Positions 1 through 8,356 of a stretch of DNA of 50,398 nucleotides are shown here, one piece after another. The notes beneath the pieces were generated by a model. It made no database searches, had not been told where the DNA came from, and was given only the letters and a program-made list of their open reading frames with translations. A program made the translations under genes and the position numbers. Position 1 is the first letter of the stretch. Each line of letters begins with the position of its first letter. The stretch spans positions 1 to 50,398 of the forward strand of contig CABVAF010000007.1 in assembly GCA_902496295.1 (NCBI GenBank). The letters are read 5' to 3'. The DNA comes from an uncultured Clostridium sp. GTDB lineage: Bacteria; Bacillota; Clostridia; TANB77; CAG-508.

Positions 1-55
1 ATGGTTTCCCGCCAGATTTTGAGTCTGGTGCGTCTGCCAATTCCGCCACATCGGC
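1..55 (-). tRNA. tRNA-Leu (anticodon CAA), partial, 3' end outside window
   Basis: On the minus strand the molecule begins GCCGATGTGGCGGAATTGG, the standard start of a bacterial leucine tRNA, with the acceptor and D-arm in place. The anticodon arm is CCAGA-CTCAAAA-TCTGG, so the anticodon is CAA, which reads UUG. The sequence then runs into what would be the long variable arm (GCGGGAAACCAT) and leaves the window at base 1. The missing part is the rest of the variable arm, the T-arm and the acceptor 3' strand. It is the first transcript downstream of the promoter at 75-103. Confidence 0.9.
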
Positions 56-74
56 TTGTATTAAATACTTATAT

Positions 75-103
75 ATAATAACAAAAAATATAATATATTT
101 CAA
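75..103 (-). promoter_or_regulatory. Promoter of tRNA-Leu
   Basis: Reading the minus strand, TTGAAA (98-103) and TATTAT (75-80) are separated by exactly 17 bases, with a TG just before the -10. The -10 lies about 20 bases before the tRNA 5' end, which is good spacing for a stable-RNA promoter. Confidence 0.7.
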
Positions 104-147
104 GCAAAAATAAAAATATTTTTTCACAATTATAAATTATATATCCT

Positions 148-185
148 CAAAGGGAAAAAGCACTTATAAAGGCTTTTCCCCTTGA
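148..185 (-). terminator. Hairpin after the small orphan gene
   Basis: AAGGGAAAAAGC and GGCTTTTCCCCTT form a stem with a small bulge around an A/T-rich loop, directly after the stop of the 60-residue gene. The T-run on the minus-strand exit side is short, so this is a weak intrinsic terminator. It would separate the small gene from the tRNA. Confidence 0.5.
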
Positions 186-194
186 GTTTAAGGC

Positions 195-377
195 TTATTT
201 GTGCATGTGTCTAATCTTATGCGCTTGAGACTGTCCCTGTCCCTGCTTTTCAGTTTTCTCTTTCCCGCTTACTTGTTCCTGTGTTAGTTCTCCGTGAGAA
301 GGATACCTACCTTCATCGTAAGGCAAACCCGCCATAGGCTTTACCTTACTCCGTCTTTGCTTTCTGTTTAGACTCAT
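195..377 (-). CDS. Small basic orphan protein, 60 aa
   Basis: I do not recognise a family. The start is the ATG at 375-377, because GGAGG lies 8 bases upstream; an in-frame open region reaches to 515 but has no good ribosome site. The protein begins MSLNRKQRRSK, is rich in K, R, Q and G, and has no membrane segment or signal peptide. A polar Q/G tract and the ending HKIRHMHK give a very basic tail, consistent with nucleic-acid binding, but this is only composition. The gene is clearly richer in GC than the surrounding AT-rich DNA and sits next to a tRNA gene, a common integration point. It may therefore be acquired DNA or the remnant of a mobile element. Confidence 0.5.
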   Translation of the reverse strand: MSLNRKQRRSKVKPMAGLPYDEGRYPSHGELTQEQVSGKEKTEKQGQGQSQAHKIRHMHK

Positions 378-551
378 ACATTCTACCTCCAATACCATAT
401 CGTACATATAGTACGTATTTTTTATTATATAACTTTTACATAAATTATTCAATGCATTACATAAAAATGAACCTAAATTATTAAACTTTTTGTCTAACAA
501 TTTAGGTTCACCCAATTTATTTACTACCCTTTTTTATATATTATTTTTTTA

Positions 552-1478
552 TTATTTTAAAGCATCTAGAATTGGTGGTAACATTTGTTTTTTTCTAGAT
601 ACAACATTTTCAAGCATTGCTGTATTATTTTCTACTGGAACACCAAATGCCTTTTCAACTACTGGTGCATCGTTTCCTAAAGAAATTATCTTAGAATTTG
701 AATTTATAATATCTGTTGCAGCAAATACATAAAAGTCTAAGTTTTCTTTAGCAATATCGTTGTTTATAGCTTGCTCAAAGTATACTTGATTTTTAAATAT
801 AGAATCTAGGTCAGCTGTATTTACTTGGGCAATTCTAAACTTTTTGTTATCTTGTTCAAATAATTTTGAATCTATGTTAATTACTTGCTCTGGTGTAAAG
901 TCACTTATATCTGTACCTGCCTTTAACATATCTACACCATAAACGTTTATATCAAGACCTGTTATTTCTTCTAATTTTTTAACAACTTTTTTATCATAAT
1001 CTGTAGTTGTTGGTGATTTTAGTACTAATGTATCTGATGCAATAGCACTAAGCATTAATGTAGCAATGTTTTTATCTATTTCTACTTCGTTTTCATTATA
1101 TAATTTATATAATACAGTAGCTGTACATCCAACTGGCTCTGCTCTATAGTATAATGGGTTTGATACTGTAAAGTTTACACAGTGGTGGTCTATAACCTTT
1201 AATACCTTTGCATTTCCAATGTTGTCTGCAGATTGACTAGGGTCATTATGGTCAACTAAAATAACTTCTTGATTGTCTGGCACTTCTGAAATTAACTCAG
1301 GAGCTTCCATTCCTAAATAATCAAGAACAAATTTTGTTTCTTTATTAACGTCTCCTAATCTTACAGCTTTTGCATTTACATTTCCTAATTTTTTTTCTAA
1401 ATTTTCCATTATCATTGATGATATAATTGTGTCTGTGTCTGGGCTTTTATGTCCAAAAATTAAAACTTTATTTTCCAT
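552..1478 (-). CDS. ppaC: Manganese-dependent inorganic pyrophosphatase
   Basis: This is a family II pyrophosphatase of the DHH superfamily. It hydrolyses pyrophosphate in the cytoplasm and so pulls biosynthetic reactions forward. The N-terminal metal motif GHKSPDTD gives H10, D14 and D16. A DHH motif (VIDHHCVN) lies near residue 95 and the ASDT motif near 150. The C-terminal DHHA2 half carries the substrate-binding SRKKQ near residue 296. The length of 308 residues is normal for the family. The start at 1478 is chosen because AAGGAGA precedes it; an upstream in-frame extension to 1559 lacks a ribosome site. It is a single-gene unit downstream of a pilin-like locus. Confidence 0.93.
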   Translation of the reverse strand: MENKVLIFGHKSPDTDTIISSMIMENLEKKLGNVNAKAVRLGDVNKETKFVLDYLGMEAPELISEVPDNQEVILVDHNDPSQSADNIGNAKVLKVIDHHCVNFTVSNPLYYRAEPVGCTATVLYKLYNENEVEIDKNIATLMLSAIASDTLVLKSPTTTDYDKKVVKKLEEITGLDINVYGVDMLKAGTDISDFTPEQVINIDSKLFEQDNKKFRIAQVNTADLDSIFKNQVYFEQAINNDIAKENLDFYVFAATDIINSNSKIISLGNDAPVVEKAFGVPVENNTAMLENVVSRKKQMLPPILDALK

Positions 1479-1597
1479 ATTAAATCTCCTTTTACTAATA
1501 GATTTATTTATGTCACTCACAATAATTATTATACCACAAATTGGATAAATAGTCAACAATTAGATTATTCTGAAAACTTAGGCAATTTTAATGATTT

Positions 1598-2836
1598 CTA
1601 ATTTATATATAATGCAGAACGAGACCCATAAACAGCATTATTCGTTGTTGGAGTATCATCTATATATCTTTCTGAAGCTGGGTCATCACTTCCACTATAA
1701 TTTATATTTCCTCCTCTACTAATTCTATAACTATTTGAATTCGCTTCTATGGTCCAGTCTACAACATTTCCTGCCATATCATATATGTTATTCATCGCGT
1801 AGTCTTCTACCGTTCCAGTTGGAATCGTAGAACTAGACTTATAGTTTCCTTTTCCTTCACTATTATATGTATATATTTTTTTAAATTCATCTCCGCTTTC
1901 ATACATCCATCTCATTGTTGCATCCCATTGGCACCCCCATATCATTGTACTAGTTATATTGTTATTTGCTGCTATTGTTTTAGACAAACTATATTGTGTA
2001 TACCAATTTTCTCTTACATTATCACTATTATTTTTTATAACTACTGCTTCACTTTGACTTAAGTTTCCAGTTTCATATCTTCCAATATAAAATCCACCAT
2101 ATTTTTCAACACTTCTTATCATATTATTAAATTCTGTTTCTAGCTGTATATTAAAATCCTCTTGTGTATTTGCTCCAACATTATATTCTGGTAAATTAAT
2201 ATTTGTATCAAAAGAAGTTAATATATCTGGCTCTCTATAACTTTCATCATCTGTAGATTTTTTTATCTGTATCACACCATTATTTTCTTCCCAATTTAGT
2301 GGATTTATCCCTATTTCTGAAAAAGTATATAATTTTCCCCATGCCTTTCCGTCAATATCTATTCCATACATTTCACTGGTATTTTCTACTGGTACCCATA
2401 CAAATTGATTTCTTTTAATTCTTGCATCCTCTACATTACTGTCATTTACTACTTCAGTTCCCTCATATATTACAAATCCATTTTGTACAGTATTCTCTGT
2501 TGATACACTCGATGCAATATATCCTTTTGGCACTGGAACAACTATATTATCGCCACTTACTATTTTATCTACTTTAGTTGTATCCCAATTTTCTGTAGGA
2601 TCAACTGGCTCATCTGGAACTAGATTTTCACTATTATTAATAACACTATTTATATATTCATCTGTATAATTTAAAATTTCTTGTTCATTTATTGTGGCTT
2701 TACTAGTCTCTTCTGAAGCATTTATTGCTTTTGCTATTATTCCGTTATCACTAAATACTAAACTTATTGTTACAACTGCTAATATTAGTAATACCACAAT
2801 TGTTACAACTAGTGCTATTAAAGTAATACCTTTACT
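1598..2836 (-). pseudogene. Pilin-like protein with formylglycine-generating-enzyme-like domain, 5' end disrupted
   Basis: The reading frame encodes the family N-terminus S-K-G-I-T-L-I-A-L followed by a hydrophobic stretch, a helical stalk, and a C-terminal domain. That domain contains FVWVPVE, GGFYIGRYETG, NIYDMAGNVVDW and RISRGG, all typical of the FGE/SUMF1 (C-type-lectin-like) fold. Unlike its relatives, the frame meets a TAG at 2837-2839 directly before the S-K-G-I-T-L motif, and no ATG lies between that stop and the motif. The first usable in-frame start is a GTG at 2795-2797, inside the hydrophobic segment and without a Shine-Dalgarno sequence. The gene is therefore probably non-functional, or makes a protein without the processing site. 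The rest of the frame is intact, so the damage looks recent. Confidence 0.65.
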
Positions 2837-2916
2837 CTAATTTTTACTTTTTCTTTTTCCCTTATTTGTAATAATATTATAAAACTATCAAAACTAGATT
2901 TATAAGACATCACTTA

Positions 2917-4035
2917 TTATTTTACATATACTCTATCCACTCTATTACTAATTCCACATAAGATGTCGTGTACTATTGTATCACATTTGCTTGCAACTTC
3001 TTCTAACGTAATATTTTCGTTATCCCATATTGCTACGTCGTCTCCCACCTTTACATCTGGGATTTTAGATATGTCTACCATAAAGTTATCCATACATACA
3101 ACGCCTACGATTGGTGCTTTTATTCCATTTATACAAACATAGCCTTTATTAGATAGTTCCCTTCTTACCCCATCTGCATATCCAATTGGTATTGTTGCAA
3201 TCTTTGTATATCCCTTAGTAACATATGTCCTTCCATAACTTATTGATGTATTTTCTGGAACTGTTTTTATATATGCTACTTTACTTAATAACTTTGTACA
3301 TGGCTTTAAGTCTAGCTTTGTTTGTACCATTCCTCTTGAAGTATGCCCATATATTATAATTCCAGGTCTTACCATATTGTAACTTGCATATGTATAATCT
3401 GTTATTCCTGTACTTGCTAAAATATGTTTATACTTAACATCTATATTTTTCTCTAATAATCTCGCCAACAAATTATCAAATAAACTTATTTGCTTATTCG
3501 TATAATCTTTATCAGCATCTGGTGAAGCTAAGTGACTATATATTCCTTCTATTTCTATATTTTTTAATCCATTTATTTTTTCTATTGTGCTTATATCTTT
3601 TTCAAATTCACTACTGTCTGTTGCAATTAGTCCTACTCTTCCCATTCCGGTATCTATTTTTATATGAACTTTAGCTATTGTATTATTCTTTTCTGCATAG
3701 TTATTAATTTTTTCTGCTATTTCATAAGTTGATATACCTGCTGTTAAATTATATTTTATTATATCTTCTACTTCACACTCTAAAATTTCATTAAGAACCA
3801 TTATTGGCATTTTGAAACCATTTTCTCTTAATTCTACCGCTTCTTTTATCATTGCAACAGCAACATAATTGATTTTATTTTTTTCTAATACATCTCTTAA
3901 CGCTACAGCTCCAAGTCCATAGGCATTTGCTTTAATAACTGGTAAAAGCTCTATATTTTTACCAACACATTGTTTTATTTGCTTTAAATTATATTCTAGT
4001 TTATTTAAATCTATTTCTAGTCTATTAACGCTCAT
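2917..4035 (-). CDS. alr: Alanine racemase
   Basis: A PLP-dependent enzyme converting L-alanine to D-alanine for peptidoglycan. The PLP lysine lies in VIKANAYGLG (K35) and the second catalytic base, tyrosine, in SYGRTYV near residue 265. The N-terminal TIM-barrel and C-terminal beta domain are complete at 372 residues, the usual size. The ATG at 4033-4035 is preceded by GAGGAGG, but the gap is about 15 bases, longer than ideal, with no better in-frame start. It lies downstream of mutS, separated by two copies of a palindromic GGGACAGGTCCC repeat, so read-through from miaB-mutS is possible but not shown. Confidence 0.93.
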   Translation of the reverse strand: MSVNRLEIDLNKLEYNLKQIKQCVGKNIELLPVIKANAYGLGAVALRDVLEKNKINYVAVAMIKEAVELRENGFKMPIMVLNEILECEVEDIIKYNLTAGISTYEIAEKINNYAEKNNTIAKVHIKIDTGMGRVGLIATDSSEFEKDISTIEKINGLKNIEIEGIYSHLASPDADKDYTNKQISLFDNLLARLLEKNIDVKYKHILASTGITDYTYASYNMVRPGIIIYGHTSRGMVQTKLDLKPCTKLLSKVAYIKTVPENTSISYGRTYVTKGYTKIATIPIGYADGVRRELSNKGYVCINGIKAPIVGVVCMDNFMVDISKIPDVKVGDDVAIWDNENITLEEVASKCDTIVHDILCGISNRVDRVYVK

Positions 4036-4061
4036 TTTATCTAAAGTTTTCCTCCTCTTTT

Positions 4062-4122
4062 AGAAATTAGGGACAGGTCCCTCTTTCTGACTTTCAGAAA
4101 TTGGGGACAGGTCCCCATTTCC
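4062..4122. repeat. Tandem pair of a GGGACAGGTCCC palindromic repeat
   Basis: Two units (4062-4088 and 4096-4122) begin AGAAATT(A/G)GGGACAGGTCCC. The second is a nearly perfect dyad (GAAAT, one base, GGGGAC, AG, GTCCCC, ATTTC). They fill the gap between mutS and alr. The core has only a two-base centre, so a double-stranded binding site or a large cruciform fits better than a simple hairpin. Confidence 0.75.
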
Positions 4123-4124
4123 AA

Positions 4125-6743
4125 CTATTTCATTTTTTCTTTCATTTTTAAAAGTGTGTTTAGTGCATCTATTGGTGTTAGTTGATTTAAGTCTACTTTA
4201 TCTAGTTCATGTGCTATTTCTGCTAGCTTATAGTTATACATATCTAATTGTCCAGCAGTTTCTTTTTTATTTTCCTTTTCCATTCTTTTTTCATTTAATA
4301 CATTTTTTCTTTCTATTGAACGTAATATTTCATTTGCTCTTGTTGTTACAACCTTTGGTACTCCTGCAAGTTTTGCAACATGTACTCCATAGCTCTCGTC
4401 TGTACCTCCAGATATAATCTTTCTTAAAAAGATTATATCTTCTCCTTTTTCTTTTACTGCAATTGAATAGTTTTTAATTCCTTCTAGTTTATCTTCTAAT
4501 TGTGTAAGTTCGTGGTAATGTGTTGCAAATAATGTTTTTGCCCCGCATTTTTCTTTATCTGAAATATATTCCGCTACAGCCCAAGCTATTGAAAGTCCAT
4601 CATATGTTGATGTTCCTCTACCTATTTCGTCTAATATTACTAAACTGTTTTGTGTTGCTTCCTTTAATATTGTTGCAACTTCCATCATTTCTACCATAAA
4701 TGTACTTTGCCCCATACTTAAGTCATCAGAAGCTCCTACCCTTGTAAATATTTTATCTACAACTCCTATTTTTGCATAGCTTGCAGGAACAAAGCTACCA
4801 CATTGTGCCATTAATGTAATTAATGCTACTTGTCTCATATATGTAGATTTTCCCGCCATATTTGGTCCTGTTATAATAGATAGTCTATTCTCACCTTTAT
4901 CTAAATATGTATCATTTGGAACAAATTCGCTTCCACCTATTATTTTTTCTATTACTGGATGCCTTCCGTCTTTTATGTCTATAATTCCACTGTTATCTAC
5001 TATTGGCATTACATAGTTCATATCATCAGCTACTGTTGCAAATGATGCTAAAACATCTAATATAGAAATTATATTTGCTGATTTTTGTACTCTTTGTACG
5101 TTTTTTTCTATTTCGTCTCTTATTCCTACGAAAGCGTTATATTCTAGGTTAATTACTTTTTCTTCTGCACCTAGAATTTCATTTTCTAATCTCTTTAAAT
5201 CTTCTGTTATATATCTCTCACAGTTTGCTAGTGTTTGTTTTCTTATATATCTATCTGGTACTTGTGATAAATTTGATTTTGTAACTTCTATAAAGTAACC
5301 AAACACCTTATTAAATCCTACTTTTAATCCTTTTATTCCTGTTTTTTCTCTTTCTTCTGCTTCTAATTTTAATACCCAATTCTTTCCGTCTGTTGTGGCT
5401 GTCTTTAATCTGTCTATTTCTTCGTCATAACCTAATTTTATAAGCCCACCTTCTTTTACACTTATAGGTGGTTCATCTACAATTGCCTTATCTACAATTG
5501 CATATATATCTTGTAGTTCATCTAGCTCCCCATATAAATCTTTTAACATAGGAGATTTTGCTCTGCTTAAAACTGTTTTTATTCCTGGTAGCTGTGCAGT
5601 AGAATTTTTTAAAGATATTAAATCTCTTCCATTTGCACTACCATAAGATATTTTACTTGCTAATCTTTCTATATCATAAACTTTTTTAAGTGAATCTACT
5701 ATATCTCCTCTAAGCATTATATCTTCTTTAAGTTCTTTAACACTTTCTAGTCTTCTATTTATATGGCACTCATCAATTAATGGATCATTTAGCCATCTTC
5801 TTAAAAGCCTTCCTCCCATTGATGTTGAAGTTTTATCCAGTACCCATAGTAATGTACCTTTTTTACTTTTATCTCGTAGTTTTTCGGTTATTTCTAAATT
5901 TCTTCTAGCGTTTATGTCTAAACTCATATATTTTGATGTATTATACAATAATATTTTATTTAAATACTCCAAATTATTTTTTTGCGTATCTATTAAATAT
6001 GCAATTAGTCCATTTGCAGCAGTTATTGCTAAAATATAGTCATCTAGTTTTTCTATTTCTTTGTCATCTTCATTAACTATTCTACTTCTTTCTCTTATTT
6101 CGTTAACATTTTGGCTAAATCCATTTGATTTTGAAATATAAGTTTCAAATCTTTCTTTTATCTTTGCTATTTCTTCTGTTGAATTAAACATGAGCTCATT
6201 AACGACAATTTCAGATGGACTATATCTTGAAATTTCGTCCATTAACATAGCAAAGTTATTAGTGTCACGTATTTGTGTCATTCTAAAGTCACCTGTAGAT
6301 AAGTCACATACACTCATACCAAAGTATATTCCGTTTTTATAAATTGCCATAATATAATTATTCTTTTTTTCTTCAAGAAGGTTACTTTCTATTACCGTAC
6401 CAGGTGTTACAACTCTTATAACATCTCTTTTTACAATTCCCTTTGCTGTTTTTGGATCTTCTAACTGCTCGCATATTGCTACTTTATATCCTTTTGAAAT
6501 TAACCTAGCTACGTATGTTTCTGCTGCATGGTATGGAATTCCACACATTGGGGCTCTTTCTTCTTGCCCACAATCTTTTCCTGTTAATGTAAGTTCTAGT
6601 TCTCTTGATGCTGTTATTGCATCATCGAAGAACATCTCATAAAAATCCCCTAATCTATAAAACAAAATACAATCTTTATATTCTTCCTTTGTTTTTAAAT
6701 AATTTTGCATCATAGGTGAAAATTTGTCTATATCTTTATCCAT
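4125..6743 (-). CDS. mutS: DNA mismatch repair protein MutS
   Basis: MutS recognises mismatches and small loops and starts methyl-independent repair with MutL. All domains are present in 872 residues. The mismatch-reading N-terminus has the F-x-E motif (YRLGDFYEMF, near residue 30), followed by connector, lever and clamp regions. The ATPase carries Walker A GPNMAGKST near residue 624, Walker B LVILDEIGRGTSTYDG and the ATHYHEL motif. The C-terminal helical tail holds the dimerisation region. The gene starts inside the end of miaB (8-base overlap), which implies translational coupling. No mutL lies in the window. Confidence 0.97.
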   Translation of the reverse strand: MDKDIDKFSPMMQNYLKTKEEYKDCILFYRLGDFYEMFFDDAITASRELELTLTGKDCGQEERAPMCGIPYHAAETYVARLISKGYKVAICEQLEDPKTAKGIVKRDVIRVVTPGTVIESNLLEEKKNNYIMAIYKNGIYFGMSVCDLSTGDFRMTQIRDTNNFAMLMDEISRYSPSEIVVNELMFNSTEEIAKIKERFETYISKSNGFSQNVNEIRERSRIVNEDDKEIEKLDDYILAITAANGLIAYLIDTQKNNLEYLNKILLYNTSKYMSLDINARRNLEITEKLRDKSKKGTLLWVLDKTSTSMGGRLLRRWLNDPLIDECHINRRLESVKELKEDIMLRGDIVDSLKKVYDIERLASKISYGSANGRDLISLKNSTAQLPGIKTVLSRAKSPMLKDLYGELDELQDIYAIVDKAIVDEPPISVKEGGLIKLGYDEEIDRLKTATTDGKNWVLKLEAEEREKTGIKGLKVGFNKVFGYFIEVTKSNLSQVPDRYIRKQTLANCERYITEDLKRLENEILGAEEKVINLEYNAFVGIRDEIEKNVQRVQKSANIISILDVLASFATVADDMNYVMPIVDNSGIIDIKDGRHPVIEKIIGGSEFVPNDTYLDKGENRLSIITGPNMAGKSTYMRQVALITLMAQCGSFVPASYAKIGVVDKIFTRVGASDDLSMGQSTFMVEMMEVATILKEATQNSLVILDEIGRGTSTYDGLSIAWAVAEYISDKEKCGAKTLFATHYHELTQLEDKLEGIKNYSIAVKEKGEDIIFLRKIISGGTDESYGVHVAKLAGVPKVVTTRANEILRSIERKNVLNEKRMEKENKKETAGQLDMYNYKLAEIAHELDKVDLNQLTPIDALNTLLKMKEKMK

Positions 6744-8169
6744 TTACAATAGCTCCCTTCAAATACCACATATGTTCTGAAATTATTTTTACGTCTAATA
6801 CCTTCCCTATATTTTCTTCTATTCCTTCAAAAATTACTACTTTATTTGAATCTGTCCTTCCTGTATATGTATTTTCATTTGTTTTGCTTTTTCCCTCTAC
6901 AAGTACTTTTTGAATGGTTCCAACATATTCTTTATTCCTTTTTTCAATTTGACTTTCTACTAACACTTTTAGTCTATCAAATCTCTTATGCTTTATATCA
7001 TCTGGAATTTGATTTTCCATTTTATCTCCTGGAGTACCAGTTCTTCTAGAGTAAATAAACATATAAACTTGCTCAAATTTAACCTTTTCTACTACGTCTA
7101 GTGTGTCCTTAAAGTCTTCATCTGTCTCTCCTGCAAAACCTACAATAATATCTGTAGATAATGTTAAATTTGGTATTTCATTTTTCATTTTCTCTACTAA
7201 ATTTAAATATTGTTCTTTAGTATATTTTCTATTCATTGCTTTTAATACATTTGTACTTCCAGATTGAAGTGGAAGATGTATTAGTTTACAAACCTTGTTA
7301 CAATCTCTTATTGCTTCAATAACATCATCTGTAAAATCTTTTGGATGTGGTGATACAAATCTTATTCTTTCTATTCCATCTATCCTGTTTACAGCTCTTA
7401 AAAGAGTGGCAAATGAATTAACTCCTTCATACTTCTCATATTCTATACCTTTTTCGTTTTCTACTCGTAAATATGAATTAACATTTTGCCCTAAAAGTGT
7501 AATTTCTTTATATCCTTGTTTTGCTAAGCATCTTACTTCTTCTATTATATCTTTTGGAGTTCTACTTCTTTCTCTTCCTCTTACATAAGGAACTATACAA
7601 TAACTACAAAAGTTGTTACAGCCATTCATTATTGTAACAGAAGCTTTTATTTCATCATCCCTTTTTATTGGAAGACCTTCTATTATTTCTCCATCTATAT
7701 CTAATATGTCTTCTAACTTTTTATTCATAGTAATTGCTTTGTATAAATTTTCTGGAAACTTATGTAATGTATGTGTTCCAAATAGTACATCTACAAATGG
7801 ATAACTTTCATGAATTTTTTGTATCATTTCTTTTTCTTGCATCATGCATCCACCAATTGCTATAATGCTATTTCTTTTTTCTTTTACTTTTTTTGCCTCT
7901 CCAAGCTTTCCAAATAACCTGTCTTCAGCATTTTCCCTAATACAACAAGTATTAAATATAATTAAATCCGCATTGCTCATTTCTTCTACTTTTGTATAGC
8001 TCATTTTTTCTGCCATTCCGCACAACTTCTCAGAATCGTTTTCATTTAATTGGCATCCCATTGTAAGTATATAATACGTATAATTTTTTCCTTCATTTAT
8101 TTTTGCAACTTTTTCTATATATTCTAATTGTTCGTCTATTTCTACTTTATTTGCCTCAATATTTTTCAC
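6736..8169 (-). CDS. miaB: tRNA-2-methylthio-N6-adenosine methylthiotransferase MiaB
   Basis: A radical-SAM enzyme with two [4Fe-4S] clusters that adds a methylthio group to i6A37 in tRNAs reading U-starting codons. The UPF0004 domain comes first, with cysteines in TMGCQLNEND, NTCCIRE and GGCMMQ. The radical-SAM motif CNNFCSYC follows near residue 185, and a TRAM RNA-binding domain forms the last 70 residues. The length of 477 is typical. The ATG has AGGAGGAATAAA in front of it. The gene is the head of a miaB-mutS pair, an arrangement common in Clostridia. Confidence 0.96.
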   Translation of the reverse strand: MKNIEANKVEIDEQLEYIEKVAKINEGKNYTYYILTMGCQLNENDSEKLCGMAEKMSYTKVEEMSNADLIIFNTCCIRENAEDRLFGKLGEAKKVKEKRNSIIAIGGCMMQEKEMIQKIHESYPFVDVLFGTHTLHKFPENLYKAITMNKKLEDILDIDGEIIEGLPIKRDDEIKASVTIMNGCNNFCSYCIVPYVRGRERSRTPKDIIEEVRCLAKQGYKEITLLGQNVNSYLRVENEKGIEYEKYEGVNSFATLLRAVNRIDGIERIRFVSPHPKDFTDDVIEAIRDCNKVCKLIHLPLQSGSTNVLKAMNRKYTKEQYLNLVEKMKNEIPNLTLSTDIIVGFAGETDEDFKDTLDVVEKVKFEQVYMFIYSRRTGTPGDKMENQIPDDIKHKRFDRLKVLVESQIEKRNKEYVGTIQKVLVEGKSKTNENTYTGRTDSNKVVIFEGIEENIGKVLDVKIISEHMWYLKGAIVNG

Positions 8170-8211
8170 TTTATTCCTCCAAATCTATTTTTTCGCTTTT
8201 AATACTTATGT

Positions 8212-8217
8212 ATTATA
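8212..8217 (-). promoter_or_regulatory. Putative -10 element for miaB-mutS
   Basis: On the minus strand TGTTATAAT is an extended -10 box about 45 bases upstream of the miaB ATG. The -35 region is only A/T-rich (TTAAAC, 19 bases away), so activity would depend mostly on the extended -10. Confidence 0.5.
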
Positions 8218-8290
8218 ACATATATCTTTATGTTTTGTTTAATTTTTTTTTAATTTTTACAACTTTGTCTATAGCTTCTCTTAAACACAC

Positions 8291-8333
8291 AAAAAGAAGT
8301 ACATATGCTTTTTGCTTATGCACTTCTTTTTTG
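8291..8333 (-). terminator. Intrinsic terminator, bidirectional
   Basis: AAAAAGAAGT-CATATGC pairs with GCTTATG-ACTTCTTTTTT across a five-base loop, with T-runs on both exits. It lies between the stop of the frameshifted pilin-like gene and the miaB promoter, isolating the two transcripts. Confidence 0.8.
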
Positions 8334-8356
8334 TATATTTAAATATCTTGTTTTTA

